Below are positions 37,399 to 51,700 of a stretch of 64,000 nucleotides of DNA, piece by piece (the first letter of the stretch is position 1; each line of letters starts with the position of its first letter). A program made the translations under genes and the position numbers. The stretch spans positions 57,727,147 to 57,791,146 of the forward strand of contig CM017558.1 of assembly GCA_007844125.1 (NCBI GenBank). Reading direction: 5' to 3'. Under the pieces are notes generated by a model. The model ran no database searches and was not told the DNA's origin. It saw only the letters and a program-made list of their open reading frames with translations. This DNA is from Sinonovacula constricta (taxonomy: Eukaryota > Mollusca > Bivalvia > Cardiida > Solecurtidae).

Positions 37399-37688
37399 AC
37401 CTTTCTAAAGGCTCCAGGTACGAGAGGCCTTGGGTTCGATCCCGGGCCACAACATACAAAAGTCATTAAAATGGTGGTGGTATAGCTCCCTTGCAAATAT
37501 AAGGTTAGTTCTACGACTGATTGGCCTGGTGTCAGGATAATATGACTGGGTGTGGTATCAAGCCAGGTATTCACAACATGCTATATACAGTGATGGCAGC
37601 ACTATGTCTGCTTAAGTGGACACCATCTCCAGATAACTTAAATACTGTTGGTGGGATGATAAACCCAATAAAAAACACCTTTCTAAAG
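37399..37688 (+). mobile_element. SINE-A copy 4, 5'-truncated, 12-bp target duplication
   Basis: The element (37411-37676) begins inside the tRNA-like head, after box A, and keeps box B (GGTTCGATCCC), the body and the AAACCCAATAAAAAA tail. The 12-mer acctttctaaag flanks it exactly at 37399-37410 and 37677-37688. The 5' truncation with intact target duplication is typical of incomplete reverse transcription. Confidence 0.86.
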
Positions 37689-40600
37689 ATAATATAAACC
37701 TTGCCACAGAAGATGTCAAGGAAGAAAATTTTTACACTAAGTGCAGCTTATATACATGTAAAAGTTAATAATTTAGCAAGCACAACTGTTTGATGGCATG
37801 CTTCAACACATGTAGAACATATTGTACCATATCTTTTGGTATAATTTATGGTCTCATTTTGTGCATAAACAACCTACCTTTGATTACTAATCATTAATTG
37901 AAAACCATTAATCAATTAGGATGTTAGATGGTTAATGTTGATATATTCCTGATGACAATCTATAGGAGTTGGCATTTCAACATTACTGCATTACTAAGAA
38001 AGTAGATGTCATCACAAACAATATGTGAAAAAATATGTGAAAACTAAAGTTTTAGTTAAAGCTTAAGATAAAAAGTGCACCAGGGATATAGCTAAACAGA
38101 TGTTAGAGTAGCACTAACAATAGTGTACTTTCTTTGTTGTTGTTGGCATAAGGACTGACTAGTAGACAGAATACTTGCAGTGTAAGGTTTGAAAGAGGAA
38201 CATGTAATCTAGCATGAATAGAACCCTCCTTGTCTGGAGATCTGTTTGGGCTTCTTGACATGAAATATGTGCCAATTATTTTTTATTGTTTACTTCTGGT
38301 AGAACTACAAGTTTGGTTTAGTCTGTCATTTTGTTATGATCTGTTGTATTTTTTAATGTACTGATTAAATATTAAGTTTTATGTTGTTGTTGTTTTTAAT
38401 CAAGAACTATTACTGTACTGGAAGGTTTCTTTCCTTATTGAAAATCTAATAAAATGTGTCATGTATGTGTCATGTTAATTGAATAAATATAAAAAATGTA
38501 TACATGTAATTTCATTTGTTTCTTTACACATGTACTTTAGTTGTACCTACTTAATCTAGATTTTGTTTTGTTGTTTTGTTAAGTACTTTGAAAATAATAT
38601 GCAAACAAGTAAAAAAACTGTTAAAAGGTTTTAGCAATCTCCTTATTCTGTCTTGCTACCTTTGTTAATAAACTATGCTTAATTCTTGGTTAATTGCGAA
38701 CAACTCCATATATAGGTAAAAGAATTATGGTAGTGAAGACATGGGAAACATAGTATACCTGTAGATCCTGCTTAGACAGCTTCTAACCAGATCACATCTT
38801 GCTTATTAAGGTCAGGATAAATATGCATATAGCAATGGGCAGTTTTTAGATTCATAAATACTAGTTTAGTATATCAGTAGATGCTTTCTTCTAAAAAAGT
38901 GTGTAAAATAAGAATGAATTTGGCAGTGTTAAAGGAAGTTTTTGTTAAGATTTTTCTACTGCTGCTTTAGATTCTTGTTTGTTAACACAGTGCTCTATAA
39001 CTCTTTACTACTAAGTCAATAAAATATAATATTTTACAATAATGATTGGTGCATTTTCTTGCCATAATGCCATAATATTGTGTTTCCTTCTATAATTTTG
39101 GAGACTTGTATTCACCAACCATTCTTAAACTGAAGTCATGACCACATTTTTCTATCCGCAAATACAATTTTTTAAAGTACCGGTATATGTGGAGTTTATG
39201 AGTTACTGTCCAAACAAAGTAGTACAATGAATGCATTATTAAAAAGTTATCTTAAAATACTTTGGCATATGATATCCATAAATCCATCACTTTAGCAAGC
39301 ACTACATAAAAGTACAATGTGATTGGTGAATACAGGAATACAAATACCCTTTTGTAGCCTTAAAATTTGTACACTATATACGTGAGCCTCAAGGTATAAA
39401 TAATAGTAATCAACATATTTTATGTGCTAATATTTCAGACTGTTCACTTATAGCGATTGCTGTTAATAGTTCTTCTTCTGTTGTTTTTTTCTGACATTTC
39501 TTTGTCAAACTCTTGTAAGCCATTCTTTTTTAAGTTTTATAATGGTCCTATTTTGTTTTGCATATATAATTACTGTAAATATTGTTGAACATTTCATAAA
39601 AAAAAAAAAGCATTAAATCAATTCACAAACATTTAATTTTCTGTTCATATTCTTCGGGGAATGGAACAGAAAAAAATGCCCTGTGTGGCAAATGGTTTTA
39701 TTTCGTAAATTTGATGAACCAAGAGGAAGTCACTTATGACTTGGTCATAAGTTAAATGTGTATTTTTTTTGTTTGGTCAGATAAAGCAAGTCTTTGTTGA
39801 ACCAGTCTTACTAAGGTTTCAAATGTTAATTTCTGGTTGCTCGACAATATACCAGCATGCTATCCTTCAAAAGATTGTTGTCTCTAGGTTTGGGGAATTA
39901 AAACTTTCGCAATGACTTTCAGCTAATTTTTGCCATTTTAAGCTTAACAACCTAGCATAACTCCAATTTATGCATGCAGGTATATACACAATGTACTTAC
40001 TTTAGCCATTAACAGTTCACTGATTGGCTCAATAGGGACACAGTTAAAGTACATATGAAGTGCAGATCATGTGGTTCTATGTAATATGTACATATGCTTT
40101 ACTGTGACTAAGTTGCTTTAATCTCAACAGTAATTTTCTTGTCTCTGTTGTCAGAAGTATTTACATGTACTTTATCAATGAGATTTTAGTATTCTGCACA
40201 CTAAGTTATCTTATCTTAGTCATAAAATCATTTTGCAAATTACTTAATAACTTATTTACACTTTATTCAGAGCATGGTTTGTAACTAGTCTACACATATT
40301 TATTTAGCTTTAATTAATTGTTGTAAAAGATGCATGTGTTGCTTATTGTTATTGTTTGTTTTAAAAAATTACTTTGCCTTTTCCCACTTTTGTTATTTTA
40401 CAATTTTTAACAATGCAAAACAATAAAAAAAATATTTCTCTTGAACGTGTGCTTTTTATTGAACTCATAGGGCTTTAAAACTTTTTTCTTAATACTTGAT
40501 GACCGTTTTCTTTAAATATTGATTATGCCAGTCTTGATTGGACAGCTTAGAGATTTATATGATATAAACAATCCAATCAAAATGACCCTTTTTAAATAAA

Positions 40601-40839
40601 GTTTATTTCAGAATCTTCCTTCACTAGACAAGTTACTGATTTCTAACAGCTTGAGCAGGTTTGTATGTTATTGTATGTTTATTCTGTTACATTTTAGCCA
40701 TTACAAGCTTTACTACTCTTTTACTACCTTTACTTATTGTTAATTCTTCTCAATTGTACTTGGGTTTTGTGGTTGATTTGTTGTGTTATCCTATTGCTAA
40801 AAAGAATGTATTGGAAAAATAGAAATACAAAAACAGTAA

Positions 40840-41232
40840 TTGCTGTGGCTTTTGTATAATGACATCCTTGGAACAAGTATTCTGTTTATTAATAATTTTA
40901 AATGTTTGGCATTAGATATTGATGAATATGAGCATGTTAAATATGCAAATTTGTATATCAACACATTGTCAAGCCTTGCAATTCACGGCTACAAAGGTCG
41001 AGGAAGACCAAAGAATGTGTCAAAAAAAACGAAAATGTGTCAACCAGTAAAACGCTATAGAGAGCTGCATGGAGAGCAGTTATATGACACTCCACCCACC
41101 TGCTTCCTACCTCAGAAACTGGGACAACCGCAGCAGAAAACTAAATTCAGGGTCCTACACCCAGACAGTTTCCATGCCTTAGAAACTCTGGATTTTAATT
41201 TTAGCATATATATATACATTGTTAACTTTTAA
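40840..41232 (+). CDS. Orphan open frame with AT-hook-like motif, unidentified
   Basis: A 130-residue open frame. The middle part (about 40970-41170) is rich in charged residues and Pro, with codon use unlike the AT-rich flanks: YKGRGRPKNVSKKTKMCQPV, then KRYRELHGEQLYDTPPTCFL. The GRGRPKN string resembles an AT-hook. The first 40 and last 20 residues look like translated non-coding DNA, so if real it is one exon of a gene or a relic of one. An AG before 40999 and an AG|G near 41150 could be splice sites but cannot be proved. I do not recognise the family. It lies 1.6 kb beyond the 3' end of the FAM47 gene, on the opposite strand. Confidence 0.3.
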   Translation: MLWLLYNDILGTSILFINNFKCLALDIDEYEHVKYANLYINTLSSLAIHGYKGRGRPKNVSKKTKMCQPVKRYRELHGEQLYDTPPTCFLPQKLGQPQQKTKFRVLHPDSFHALETLDFNFSIYIYIVNF

Positions 41233-42798
41233 TAGGTTGCAAGAAAGTGATCAAAATGAACTGTATCATTAAATAGGCCGGCCTTTCCATCAAAGAAGAA
41301 CGAATGACCCTACTTGATCAGGCAGCTAAGGCTTTTATCTTTTGGTCACATTTTTTTGTCTTGAACTTGAATTTATATATAACCACAATACAATTTCTTT
41401 TGCTGGTAGATCGTTTGTAGAACAGTAGTAAGACTGAAGTGTTTTGTAGACTATAAATTGGTAATATAGCCATATTTATTTGTTTAGTTGTAAAAGCTTT
41501 TTTAATTAATAAAGATTTTTCTCCCAATGCATTGCATGGCAGTGTGGACAGTTATGCAGAGATACATGACATATAAAACCACATAATCTTCACATCATGC
41601 TTATTTGTTATTGTGTCACAATCATGGCAATGCACTTAGTGGCTTATGACTGAGATATTCCCATGCATTCAATACTGCAAGTGCAGATCAAAAGTACTAG
41701 GTTTTCTAACTAATGGATAGTTGAAAAGCATTGCTGTGCTTGAAGGACAGCATATCCACTTATAATCTTGTGATAATAGTTTATTCCATAAAAGATAGTA
41801 CTTGCTTGAACAGTTTTCTGTTTGTTTGTTTTTGTTTTGAAAAAAAAAATTGACCAAGAGTGACCAAATTGCTTAATAGTAATTGTTCTAGACTGTATGT
41901 TTCCCTATTTATAAAGGTTCTTATCAATTGTGTATTTATAGCAGAAATCAAATATTAATCATTTCTGGTCCAAAAGTAAGGCAGCATTTTGGTTTGTCAA
42001 AAAATCAATGTAAACAGCCTGGTATAGATATTTAATATTGAAACGTGATTTATAACAAAAACTCAAAGTAGCAAGTTTTAATTACAATTAAATGCAATTT
42101 ATCTACAGCTAATATAATTTGCAAACAACGCAAATATTAACAAGTTCTATGTTTTAATGAGCTTTTGATAAAAATATTAACAACTTCTGTTTTAATGAGA
42201 TTTTGATAAAAAGATCATCTCTCAGTAAATACAATTAAAAATAATATATTTTACTATAGTAATTTTTATATCAAGAGGATAGAACTTAATTTTTTTCTTT
42301 ATTTATACAATCTGCCAATCAATTTACATATACAGACATTCTTTACAAATATTTAATGTATTTTTAAGTTTACAGTCATAGATACTTCGCAAAAGAATGT
42401 TCAATTTTCTCTGTATCACTTTATTAACTGAAAGTTTAAATGCAAAGAGCACAACATTAAAAATCATAGGAAAAATAGCTTTAAATTTGTATTCATCTTT
42501 TATAAAAAAAAAGACAAAGATACAGCAGCATCTACTTGACTACTTGCATCTTAAAAAACTAAAGAACAAGTAGTGACATTTTATAACTTAAGAATAAAAA
42601 TACATGTATATCTAATATACCTGAAATACCTTTGTATAAAAATGAAAGCAAAATATCACAGACAAAATACTGACTCAACAATGTGATGTGCACAAAGCAT
42701 ACTTTATTGACAGGTGGTAAAGAAATAGCTATATACATTAATCCTCAAAAAGGTCAAAACAACAGTCCATTTAATTGATTCAAAACACTCTTCCCGTG

Positions 42799-45700
42799 TT
42801 ATGATGGAGATTTTGCATTTTCTGTGTCTGAAGCTTTCTTGATGTGAGTCCGTTTTTTCTTAGCAGCCAATTCAGCCTCAATCCTTCTCTGTTCCTCCTC
42901 TTCAGCCTTCTTCTTTATCTCCTCTACCTCATCCAAGAACTATACAAGAAGAATTAGAAAAATAAAATTCATTATTTGACACTTATTTAGTTCAAAACCT
43001 TTCTCTATTTTAGATAATCTGCCATAAATCACCAACTGTTTTCACATACAACTAATGACTTAAAATAAAATCACCATTTTATCTAGGCAACATTTAAACA
43101 AAAGAAAGAAGCAGACATTTAAAAAAAAAGTGGCACACAGTAAATCATTTGTTTAGACAAAGCCTCAGTTAAAATTTAGGTTATCTTATTGAAGTCTTAC
43201 TGGTAATTAATTTAAAAAGAAGCTTAACATCCAACAATAACAATTAACTTTGATTGCAGTGACTTTGTATATATCCTTGACCTTGAATATGAACAAAACT
43301 TACATGGCTGCAATTGTAAATATTATATGCAATACACATTTAAATGTATGTACGATAGTGAAGTCTGAGGAACTACACCTGAGCATCCATTTATAAAGAA
43401 TGACCTTATATATGACTATAGCCTTAATGGTAGCACTTGTTAAGTTTTGTACGACAAACCTTCAGGTATATAGGTAATGCTAAGTTATAGTCTACTTTTA
43501 AGTTACTACAGTTTACCCCCTGGTCATTGAATGTATTTGTCAATCTCGTACTATGGCAGCCGACACATGGCACTGGAAACTCATAATTTTGACCCGAATA
43601 TTTGTCGCAGGTACCCAATTTTTCACCCAGTGGGACTGGCAATGCTTTATAAGCAATGATCTAAAACACCTTTTATTATGACATAGATCTCAAGTTGTGA
43701 ATGTTATGTGCAACACACCTTTAATTAATTGTAAGCTTGATTGAAATATTGAAAGTAATATGAAAGTTATGGCTGAGAAACAAAGATGGAAGACAGAGGT
43801 ACAAACATACAGACAGATGGACAGTGAGATTGCCATATGCTGGGGTGCATAAAGCACAGTTCATTTGTGTCAATTTACCTAACTTGAATAAATTCTGTAC
43901 CTTGACCATTTTTGTTGAAAGAGTTTCATTTTTAACTTGTCTCTGTTAATAATTTAGTAGATTTTGATGATGAAAAAGAATATAACTATGTGAAAATCAA
44001 TAACAAATGTTAAAGTGCCCCAGGCATCAAGTTTTACTGAACTTAACACAACAGTTCCAGTGGTACAGTTTTCTTTTGGGGAACAAGAACAAACTGGCAG
44101 ATAGAGACTTAAGTAAAAAAAAATGCTTTAATAAAGTCATTGATTTTAACATATCTAACCTCTGGTTTCCTTCTACTTTTTTTGTCAACAAATTCTTTGA
44201 ACAGACCAACTCCATGCATAGTAGCCAGCTCATTGTTCTGAAAATATACAAAATGGCATGAAATAAAAATGGGTACACAGTCTTAGCATTAAATATTAAT
44301 GTGGTTTTTTTTTTTACTTGTGAGAAGATTATTGATTTAATGATTGAAACTGTTTTTCCTAGAATGGATACATTTGCATTAAAAGTAAACAAAAAATGCT
44401 AGTAATAAAGAAGTATTAAAAATGTACAAAATACATAACAACTGTATACATGTATGTAAAAAAAAATGTGTCAAAATAACATGTTTTGCCATATACACTT
44501 TTAATGAATATATTTTGGAATGTCAAAAACAAGAGCATCAATACATGTGTAGGACAAATATGAAAAAAATAAACACAGCCTACCAAAGATTTGCTCTTCT
44601 TCTTTGCCTCTGACATTTCTTTATCTTTCAGTTCCTGGGGATCCATTAGGGGTTCCTCTGCATCACGTTTCTTCCAAGATTTGGGATCAAGGTACCATGC
44701 CCCATACTTAAACTTCACCCAGCTTGGTTCATATTGGCCTGAATATTGCTGTAAAAACATGGTATAGACTTGTTTAGTCATTGGGTAATTTAATTTGAAG
44801 CCAAAATATTGAATTAAAAATGTATTATTTGTAGGAAATTAGGTTTAATGATGTTGGTTTCACTTCATATTATTACATATATGAAGTAATATACAGAAAC
44901 AACATTTACATTTTTTTCTAAATGCTGTTGGTTGTTTCTTTGGTTTATGACAGATTGAGATATCAGCAACACAGCACTTATGGTTATTATAGCACCATTT
45001 ATCTATTTGTGGAGGATGACCTCAGACAAAAGTATTTGAAGAACCAGTGGCTCACCGCATGTCAGCAGGAAGACCTCAATGCCTCATTAAATTTTTCCTC
45101 GACCAGGACTCAGAACACGTGGCAAGTTAGATTATAATTGAAAATCTATGATACCAAAAAAGTAGTAGTGCATGAAGTTGTATTTATCAAAAGGTAAGCA
45201 TCATTGTGCAATTATGTACAGCACTGAAAACAAAACAAAAATACAAGGTACATATGATTGCCAAAAAGATGATATGTTTAAGTAAGCTCTACAACTAATA
45301 CTGAAAAAAACAATATTCAAGTAACTTATATTAACAAGTAATAAATACATTTTTTCTTTCTAAGTATGGTAGCTTATTTTGATAAAACAAGTTTATAAAA
45401 CTTTTGACAATGTTTTTGTGTCTTGAAGTCTGCTAAGCACAAACTGATGTATTTTAGGCAAACTGTGTAGATACAACTCAGCCAGCTGGAAGCTGAATGG
45501 TCAGAACCTACACTATTTGCTACTTAGAATATAGCAATAGGTTTGTATATTGCTGTTATATGAAGAGACTTAGAAATAGTCAAAGGGGTGAGCAAAGGTA
45601 GCAGGCAAATGGTTCAATAATACATGTAGTTCCTTATTTGGGCATTTCACCTGACTTGAACACACAATATTATGACAAGTATGAATCATAAAATGATTGA

Positions 45701-48700
45701 ATGGTTCAGAATCTAGTGAAAGAATATAACAAGGAAAAAAAGAAAATGCTAGATATACATTTATCTGCTTATCTATCTCACAAAGGGAAATGTTATACTG
45801 AAGAATAAATAGCTACACAAGATATAAGAAAGATCAGATTAATCTTCACATTGAAGAGGTAAGCAGCCTTGATGGTTGGGTTAATAAAAATAGGTGCGAA
45901 ATAAAATTTTAACTAACTTCATAGCATACAAGGATACCATTAAGGTGCTAAAATGATAAATAATTAAACTAAATCTGTGACATGTTTAAAAAAAGTCAAA
46001 TAAATGTTAAGATAAAAAATGTGAGAATAAAAAATGAAATTATAAAAAGTGCACGTTATATGGACTGGAAATAAGTATTTCAATATAGAATGAAAATCAA
46101 AGGGAAACAAAATACATCAGTATGCCATTAATAATAAATGTGTGTCTTGTATTAAGATCAAGCATACAGAATTTATACCTTTCTTCCTTTCTAAAAATCA
46201 AAATCAAACAATACACTCACATCAGTTCATATTTATGAATAACATACATTGTGTACCTATATATAAATAAAGGTATATGTTTGTCATTTAAACAAAATAA
46301 TGCATTCAATATAATTAATGATAAAAAAATAATCCCAGAATTTCTTATATACCAGTAATACTCCATAAACAAAAACAGTTGAACAATTGTCACAAATAAG
46401 CTGAATAAATCAATGTTAGCATACATCAAAACCAAAACATACCAAAAACTAGACAGTAAACAAAGTAAAGTGTGGGGATCATTAATGGGAGAGGTGCATA
46501 CCAGGGGAGTATAACATCATTTCACCACTCTAGCTACTGTTTGAACAAAAGTGTGACCAACTTTACCATGTCTGGAATGCTTTTCTCCTATATATGAAAC
46601 AACATCCACCAATCAATTTTAAACAAAAGGTTAGGTTACATGTATATATACATTTCTACAGATAGAACAATTATATTAGTGAGTTCATATACAAGAAGAG
46701 GCTAATATTTTTCATAGATACATGGTATAAATGAAAAGAAGCTCTTAACTGTTGACTGGTGGGATTCAAACTGTTGGTACAGTGCTTGTTAGCGTGATTA
46801 ATTCCCTAAAGCCAAAAGCTGCTTAGCAAAGTCACATTAACTTCCCCTTAATTGTTTGGTACCAATACCATCGCTAATTACTTACAGGAACATAAATGAG
46901 GGTTTGGACAAATTGTTCATTGATCAGATATGTTACACACTTTTTACAACTAAATGTTTATGTTTAAAAAACAAAATCTGGTTTTGAATAAGGGTAGATT
47001 TGACAGTATTAAATACACTTTTTTTCAAGAGTTGCATTAAGCAGAAGTATCTCTTCTTAGTCGGTGAGTTTTCTGTGAAGAAAGACATGCATGCAAACCA
47101 CATCCCATTCCAACCCACCTCTCAAAACCTGTTGCGTACAACATGAAATTCTATTTTTATAGGCCTCTCTTCTTGTATAAAGGATAATGCTAGTAGATTT
47201 CTGATGTTTGGCATTCAACCAGATAGAAATATTACACACTCAAAGCAGTTGCAATAAACACTTGTTACCAGAGAAGAATACAAATACGAGTACATGTTTT
47301 GTATGCTAAAAAGAAATACTTTAAAACCCTGGAAAAAAACAGTACTTAGAGTCATGCAGATTGCAAGAAAAACGAAATGTATGCATTTTTGAATGAAAAA
47401 AAGGTTTTCAACAATTTGCAATACTAGCGCATGCAATTAGTGTCCTTCCATGATGACAATCAGGTGCCTAATTCATGACCAATAAAACTTATCAGCTTAT
47501 TTTGATCTGTTCATTGCTGTTAAATAATCCATCAGTGGTGTTCAATTTGCAGTTTTTGGCAATACTCTGGCATGCAATTTTCGTGTATTCATGCATCAAT
47601 ATGGTGCAGAAAGATTCATGGAAAATAAACCTTAACAGAGCTTTCAGACATGCTGCTATCAACATTTAATTACACTAATACCTACCCATTTGGTCGTTTT
47701 CTGCTCCTCCTGGGGCAGATTCTTGTTCTGGCCTTGCTGCTGAGGCACTGTAGCAGACATCCTCAACTCTGGGGGAACATTTGTTAGTTCTACTACATGG
47801 ATGGGCACAGACAGGGCTGGCTTGGTCTCGTAGCCACTCGCAAAAAGACTGGTTATAGTGCTCTCCTCAATATTATTACTCTGTCCTCCTAGACTGGCTA
47901 CCCAGTCACAAAACTCTTTCGTCACCTTTTTGATATGTTCCTCCTGTACAGATGTTATGAAAAGTGCTTCTATAGTACAATAAAAATATATGTCCTTTTT
48001 TTTAAAATATTAAATGTATTCATATAAGTTTCCTATTGTAACAAATGTCAAGAGGTATAGATTTTAAAGTTGTATATAAGTACCGCATAAATAATGAACA
48101 TGAGAAAGAATCTAGACAATGTTTTGGTAGAATCACTGATGCATTGCCAATCAACAAATCATCCCCACAAATCAGTGTTCTCAGTGACTCTCACAAACCC
48201 ATGTTTTAATCAGATCTTCATCCACATAACTTGAAAATAAAATTTCTTAAATTGGTTAGGTATGAACTTTATTAGATGGTAATAATTAAATGAACTTTTG
48301 ATGGTATCACATTTTTTTCCCACATACATTGTATTGCAAAAAAAAACTCAAATCAAAATAATGCTGTGTCTTACAATTATGTGTAAACCACCATAAGCTT
48401 AATAAGACTTCTAAAGAGTTTAATCCTTTTTATTACTTTTGATGTCCGACTTATTATTAAAGTTTTAAAATCATCTTCTCAAAATTTACTGATTCAGCAA
48501 AAGGGATAGTATGCTTTGATAGTTAAAAGGGACACAAAACCAACTTTAGTGATTGACATTATAGTCGTTTGAATAATGTTTGAAATCTAAATTCATATTT
48601 TTTCTTTCAATACCATACCTGGGATGTGTCTGTAGGTTTCTCTCCTGCCTTCTTCTTGTCCTTCTTCAGCTGCTCTTCACGTTTAGAGATCCATTTGTAT

Positions 48701-51700
48701 GGGTTTCGTACCACCCCTTCCTCGCCTCTAACAAATACAAAGGAACATAAAAAAAACTGTGGTGGTCATTTCAAAATGGAAGGTCCCAACAGAAGAGACT
48801 ATTTAACTTCCAACATAAATCTGCTTTTTAAACAGTTTGTAAACACCCTTTATTGTGGTCTTGAAATTGTGAGAATATGTATTCAAATTTTAAATAAATA
48901 CACGTACTCTGTATGTGGGGTAGATATTAAACTTCATATTCCTATTTCTTCTTAAAATGAATCTGTACAACAGTTGTTCAAGTTGTTAAAAACACACACA
49001 CATGAAGTTTATGAGGATAATAAATCTGAAAAAAGCAATATTTTTGTAGCAAAACTATTTGCAAAAATGATAAATAGAAATAAACCTGTTTCATACACTT
49101 AGGTTTACAATCACAATAGTACAGACAATAAACAAAGTCAGCCTGATGTAACCTACTCCTTCTGTTCACTTCGCTGACCACTCTCTCGGCTTTCTGCTGG
49201 TTTCTCATCACTGGCAAAGCTATCTTTCTCTTCATCCTCCTCTTCCTCCTCAGCCAGTGATCCCTCCTCATCATCAATAAGGTTCATCTCAGGATCCAGG
49301 ATGTTCATAATATCCTCAAATAACTGGGGGATAAAAAATAATTATGTGATTTTAAGAGACAGTGTTCAATTGAAGCAGATATAGTGCTGCCTTCACTGTG
49401 CATAACATGCTGTGAACACCTGGCATGATACCACACCCAGTCACATTATCCTGACATCGGGGTAAGCAGTCGTGGAACTACCTTAATATTTGCTGAGCAT
49501 TAGCAAGGGAGCTATACCACTACCATTTTCAACGACTTTAGTATGTAGCTACCTGGGATCGAACCCAGGGCCTGCTTTACCTGGAACTGATGCTCTACCG
49601 ATTGCGCTACCAGGTCCGGTAAAAAGAAACAAAAACAAAATATAATTTTTTTTAGTGAGACAAGAGTATACATTTCAGTACATAATTAATGTATCAATAT
49701 TGCACAAGCTGACAATTAAAACATTTAATTTCAGTATGCATACATAATGTAAAAATATTCTTATGTTATTTTCTATTTTTGCTCATTTATATCCCAACCT
49801 CACATATATAAAGAAGAGTATGATCTACCCTCTAGGTAGAACAAATGAGTCACCTCAGTTTAGTTAGACATTTTCCTAAAATGATATGTATACAAAAATA
49901 AGCCAAACCCTGGTTCTAAGATAGCAAATTTTGCCATAACAACAATGAAAATGTTGATGTGATGCATGTTTCATAACTCAACATATATATTTATTGATGC
50001 AAACATGTTGCACTATTACCTCAGGGTTGACGCTCTCCTCCAGGTGTGGATACAGAGCCAGAGGATGCTGGGTAAGTCCATACTCTATCTGGTCAATGTG
50101 CTCTCTGCGCTGTTGTTGTAAGGGGGTCAAACGAGAGAAGCAAACCTGGTGCTTGTCAAACCGATTCTTCACCGCAGGCCTCTTCACCGATGACAAATCC
50201 TCACTAGAGTTCTTAATCATGGGGCCAGGTCCTTTTGAGCCCTATCCATATATATGGAAATAAAAGTAATTTCATTAATTTGGTAGTTTAGGACTACAAA
50301 AAGAATAACATTTTTAATCTATAGAGACTTTTAAATGTGAAGGCATTACAAATAGAATAAAATGATGCTTAGTATTTTATTTATTTTTAGTAATTATTTA
50401 TAACATGAAACATAAAATCAAAATGTACAAGTATTTATTTGTTGGTTTGTTTATTGGGTTCATAGTCCCATCAACAGTATTCTAGTTATTTGGAGGTGTC
50501 CACTTGAAGCAAATATAGTGCTGCCTTCACTGTGTATAGCATGCCATGAACACCTGACATGATACCACACCCAGTCACATTATCCTAACACCAGGCCAAC
50601 CAGTTGTGGAACTACCCTTATATTTATTTGGGTGTTAGCAAGGAACTAAAAACACTATCATTTTTTATAACTTTGGTATGTCCGGGATCAAACCAAGGGC
50701 CTCCCTTTGGTTACAAGTATTTGTATCAATCATACATGGATTTGAGTCTAAGTCAATGTGAAAGACATTCCTATTAAGAGGTCCTGATTCAGCTGTGTCA
50801 GAGAGCTCTAAGATTTCTCCATTATTGACATCATTATAATGACCATTTATCAAATAAAAAACAACAACAATCAATAAAATCTTCAACTTACCTTAAGTGT
50901 TATGTCACCTTCAACTGGTGGAGGAAGACCATCCCTAAAATCGTCCAATCCATCCTTTAGAAATAACCAATTCTTACCAACAAGGTTTTTGTCAGTGTCT
51001 GAAGGTTTCCTTGACTTGATGTAAGTAGTGTGCAGTCTCTCTTTGTACCTATATGGGGTTACATAAGACAATTAAAGATGGTCTTTGTTTACAATAGGAA
51101 ATGGAGTAGTGAGAATACAGAAAAGAAAAGATGAAAATACAAAGAGTAAGTAAAGAATGAAGGAATACATAATAACTACAAGCAGATATACATTTACAAT
51201 ATTTTTAATATATATATAATAGCTCATCATTCATAAACAGTTTGTATTTTTTCTAACTTTGTATTTTTTCTAACAACTTCCTTGATTATATTTATCATCT
51301 TTTGTTGTTTCCTATGAGACTTGTAGCTAAATTTTAACTTTACCAACACATATTCCTTATTGGAATAGTTTTGGGGAGGCAACCCCTGACATAAAACATA
51401 TTTTTACTAAAAAAACAACAGGAAACTCTCTTTACCATTACAATATATAAAAACTTCAATTCTTTTAATTATTGGAACAATGTATATGTATTGGTAAAGT
51501 GCCCTTTGTCTCCTTTCATCTATGGCTTACCATGGGCTTTCTTGGTTTCGCTTGATAGCTGGTGAGGTATATATATGACCCCAAGGGTTAATTAATTCTG
51601 GGGTTGTGTTAGTCAAATAGGACGGCACTTCACTCACACATCTTTCTATATCATTCTCACTAAACGCAGAAGAAAATGTATTAGTGACATAAAAATAAAA

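Larger units (their letters stand above)
34145..42798. other. Intergenic region between VPS37A and FAM47
   Basis: VPS37A ends at 34144 and the convergent FAM47 gene ends at 42799. A plus-strand AATAAA at 34946-34951 is a candidate VPS37A polyadenylation signal, but others exist further on. The region holds a foldback hairpin, one SINE-A, one SINE-B and one orphan open frame, listed separately. Otherwise it is AT-rich with no recognisable coding sequence. Confidence 0.55.

Noticed and set aside
44007..44392. Overlapping open frames of 84 and 121 residues on opposite strands
   Set aside because: Only 44160-44237 on the minus strand is coding (FAM47 exon 9), in a different frame; the rest is intron.
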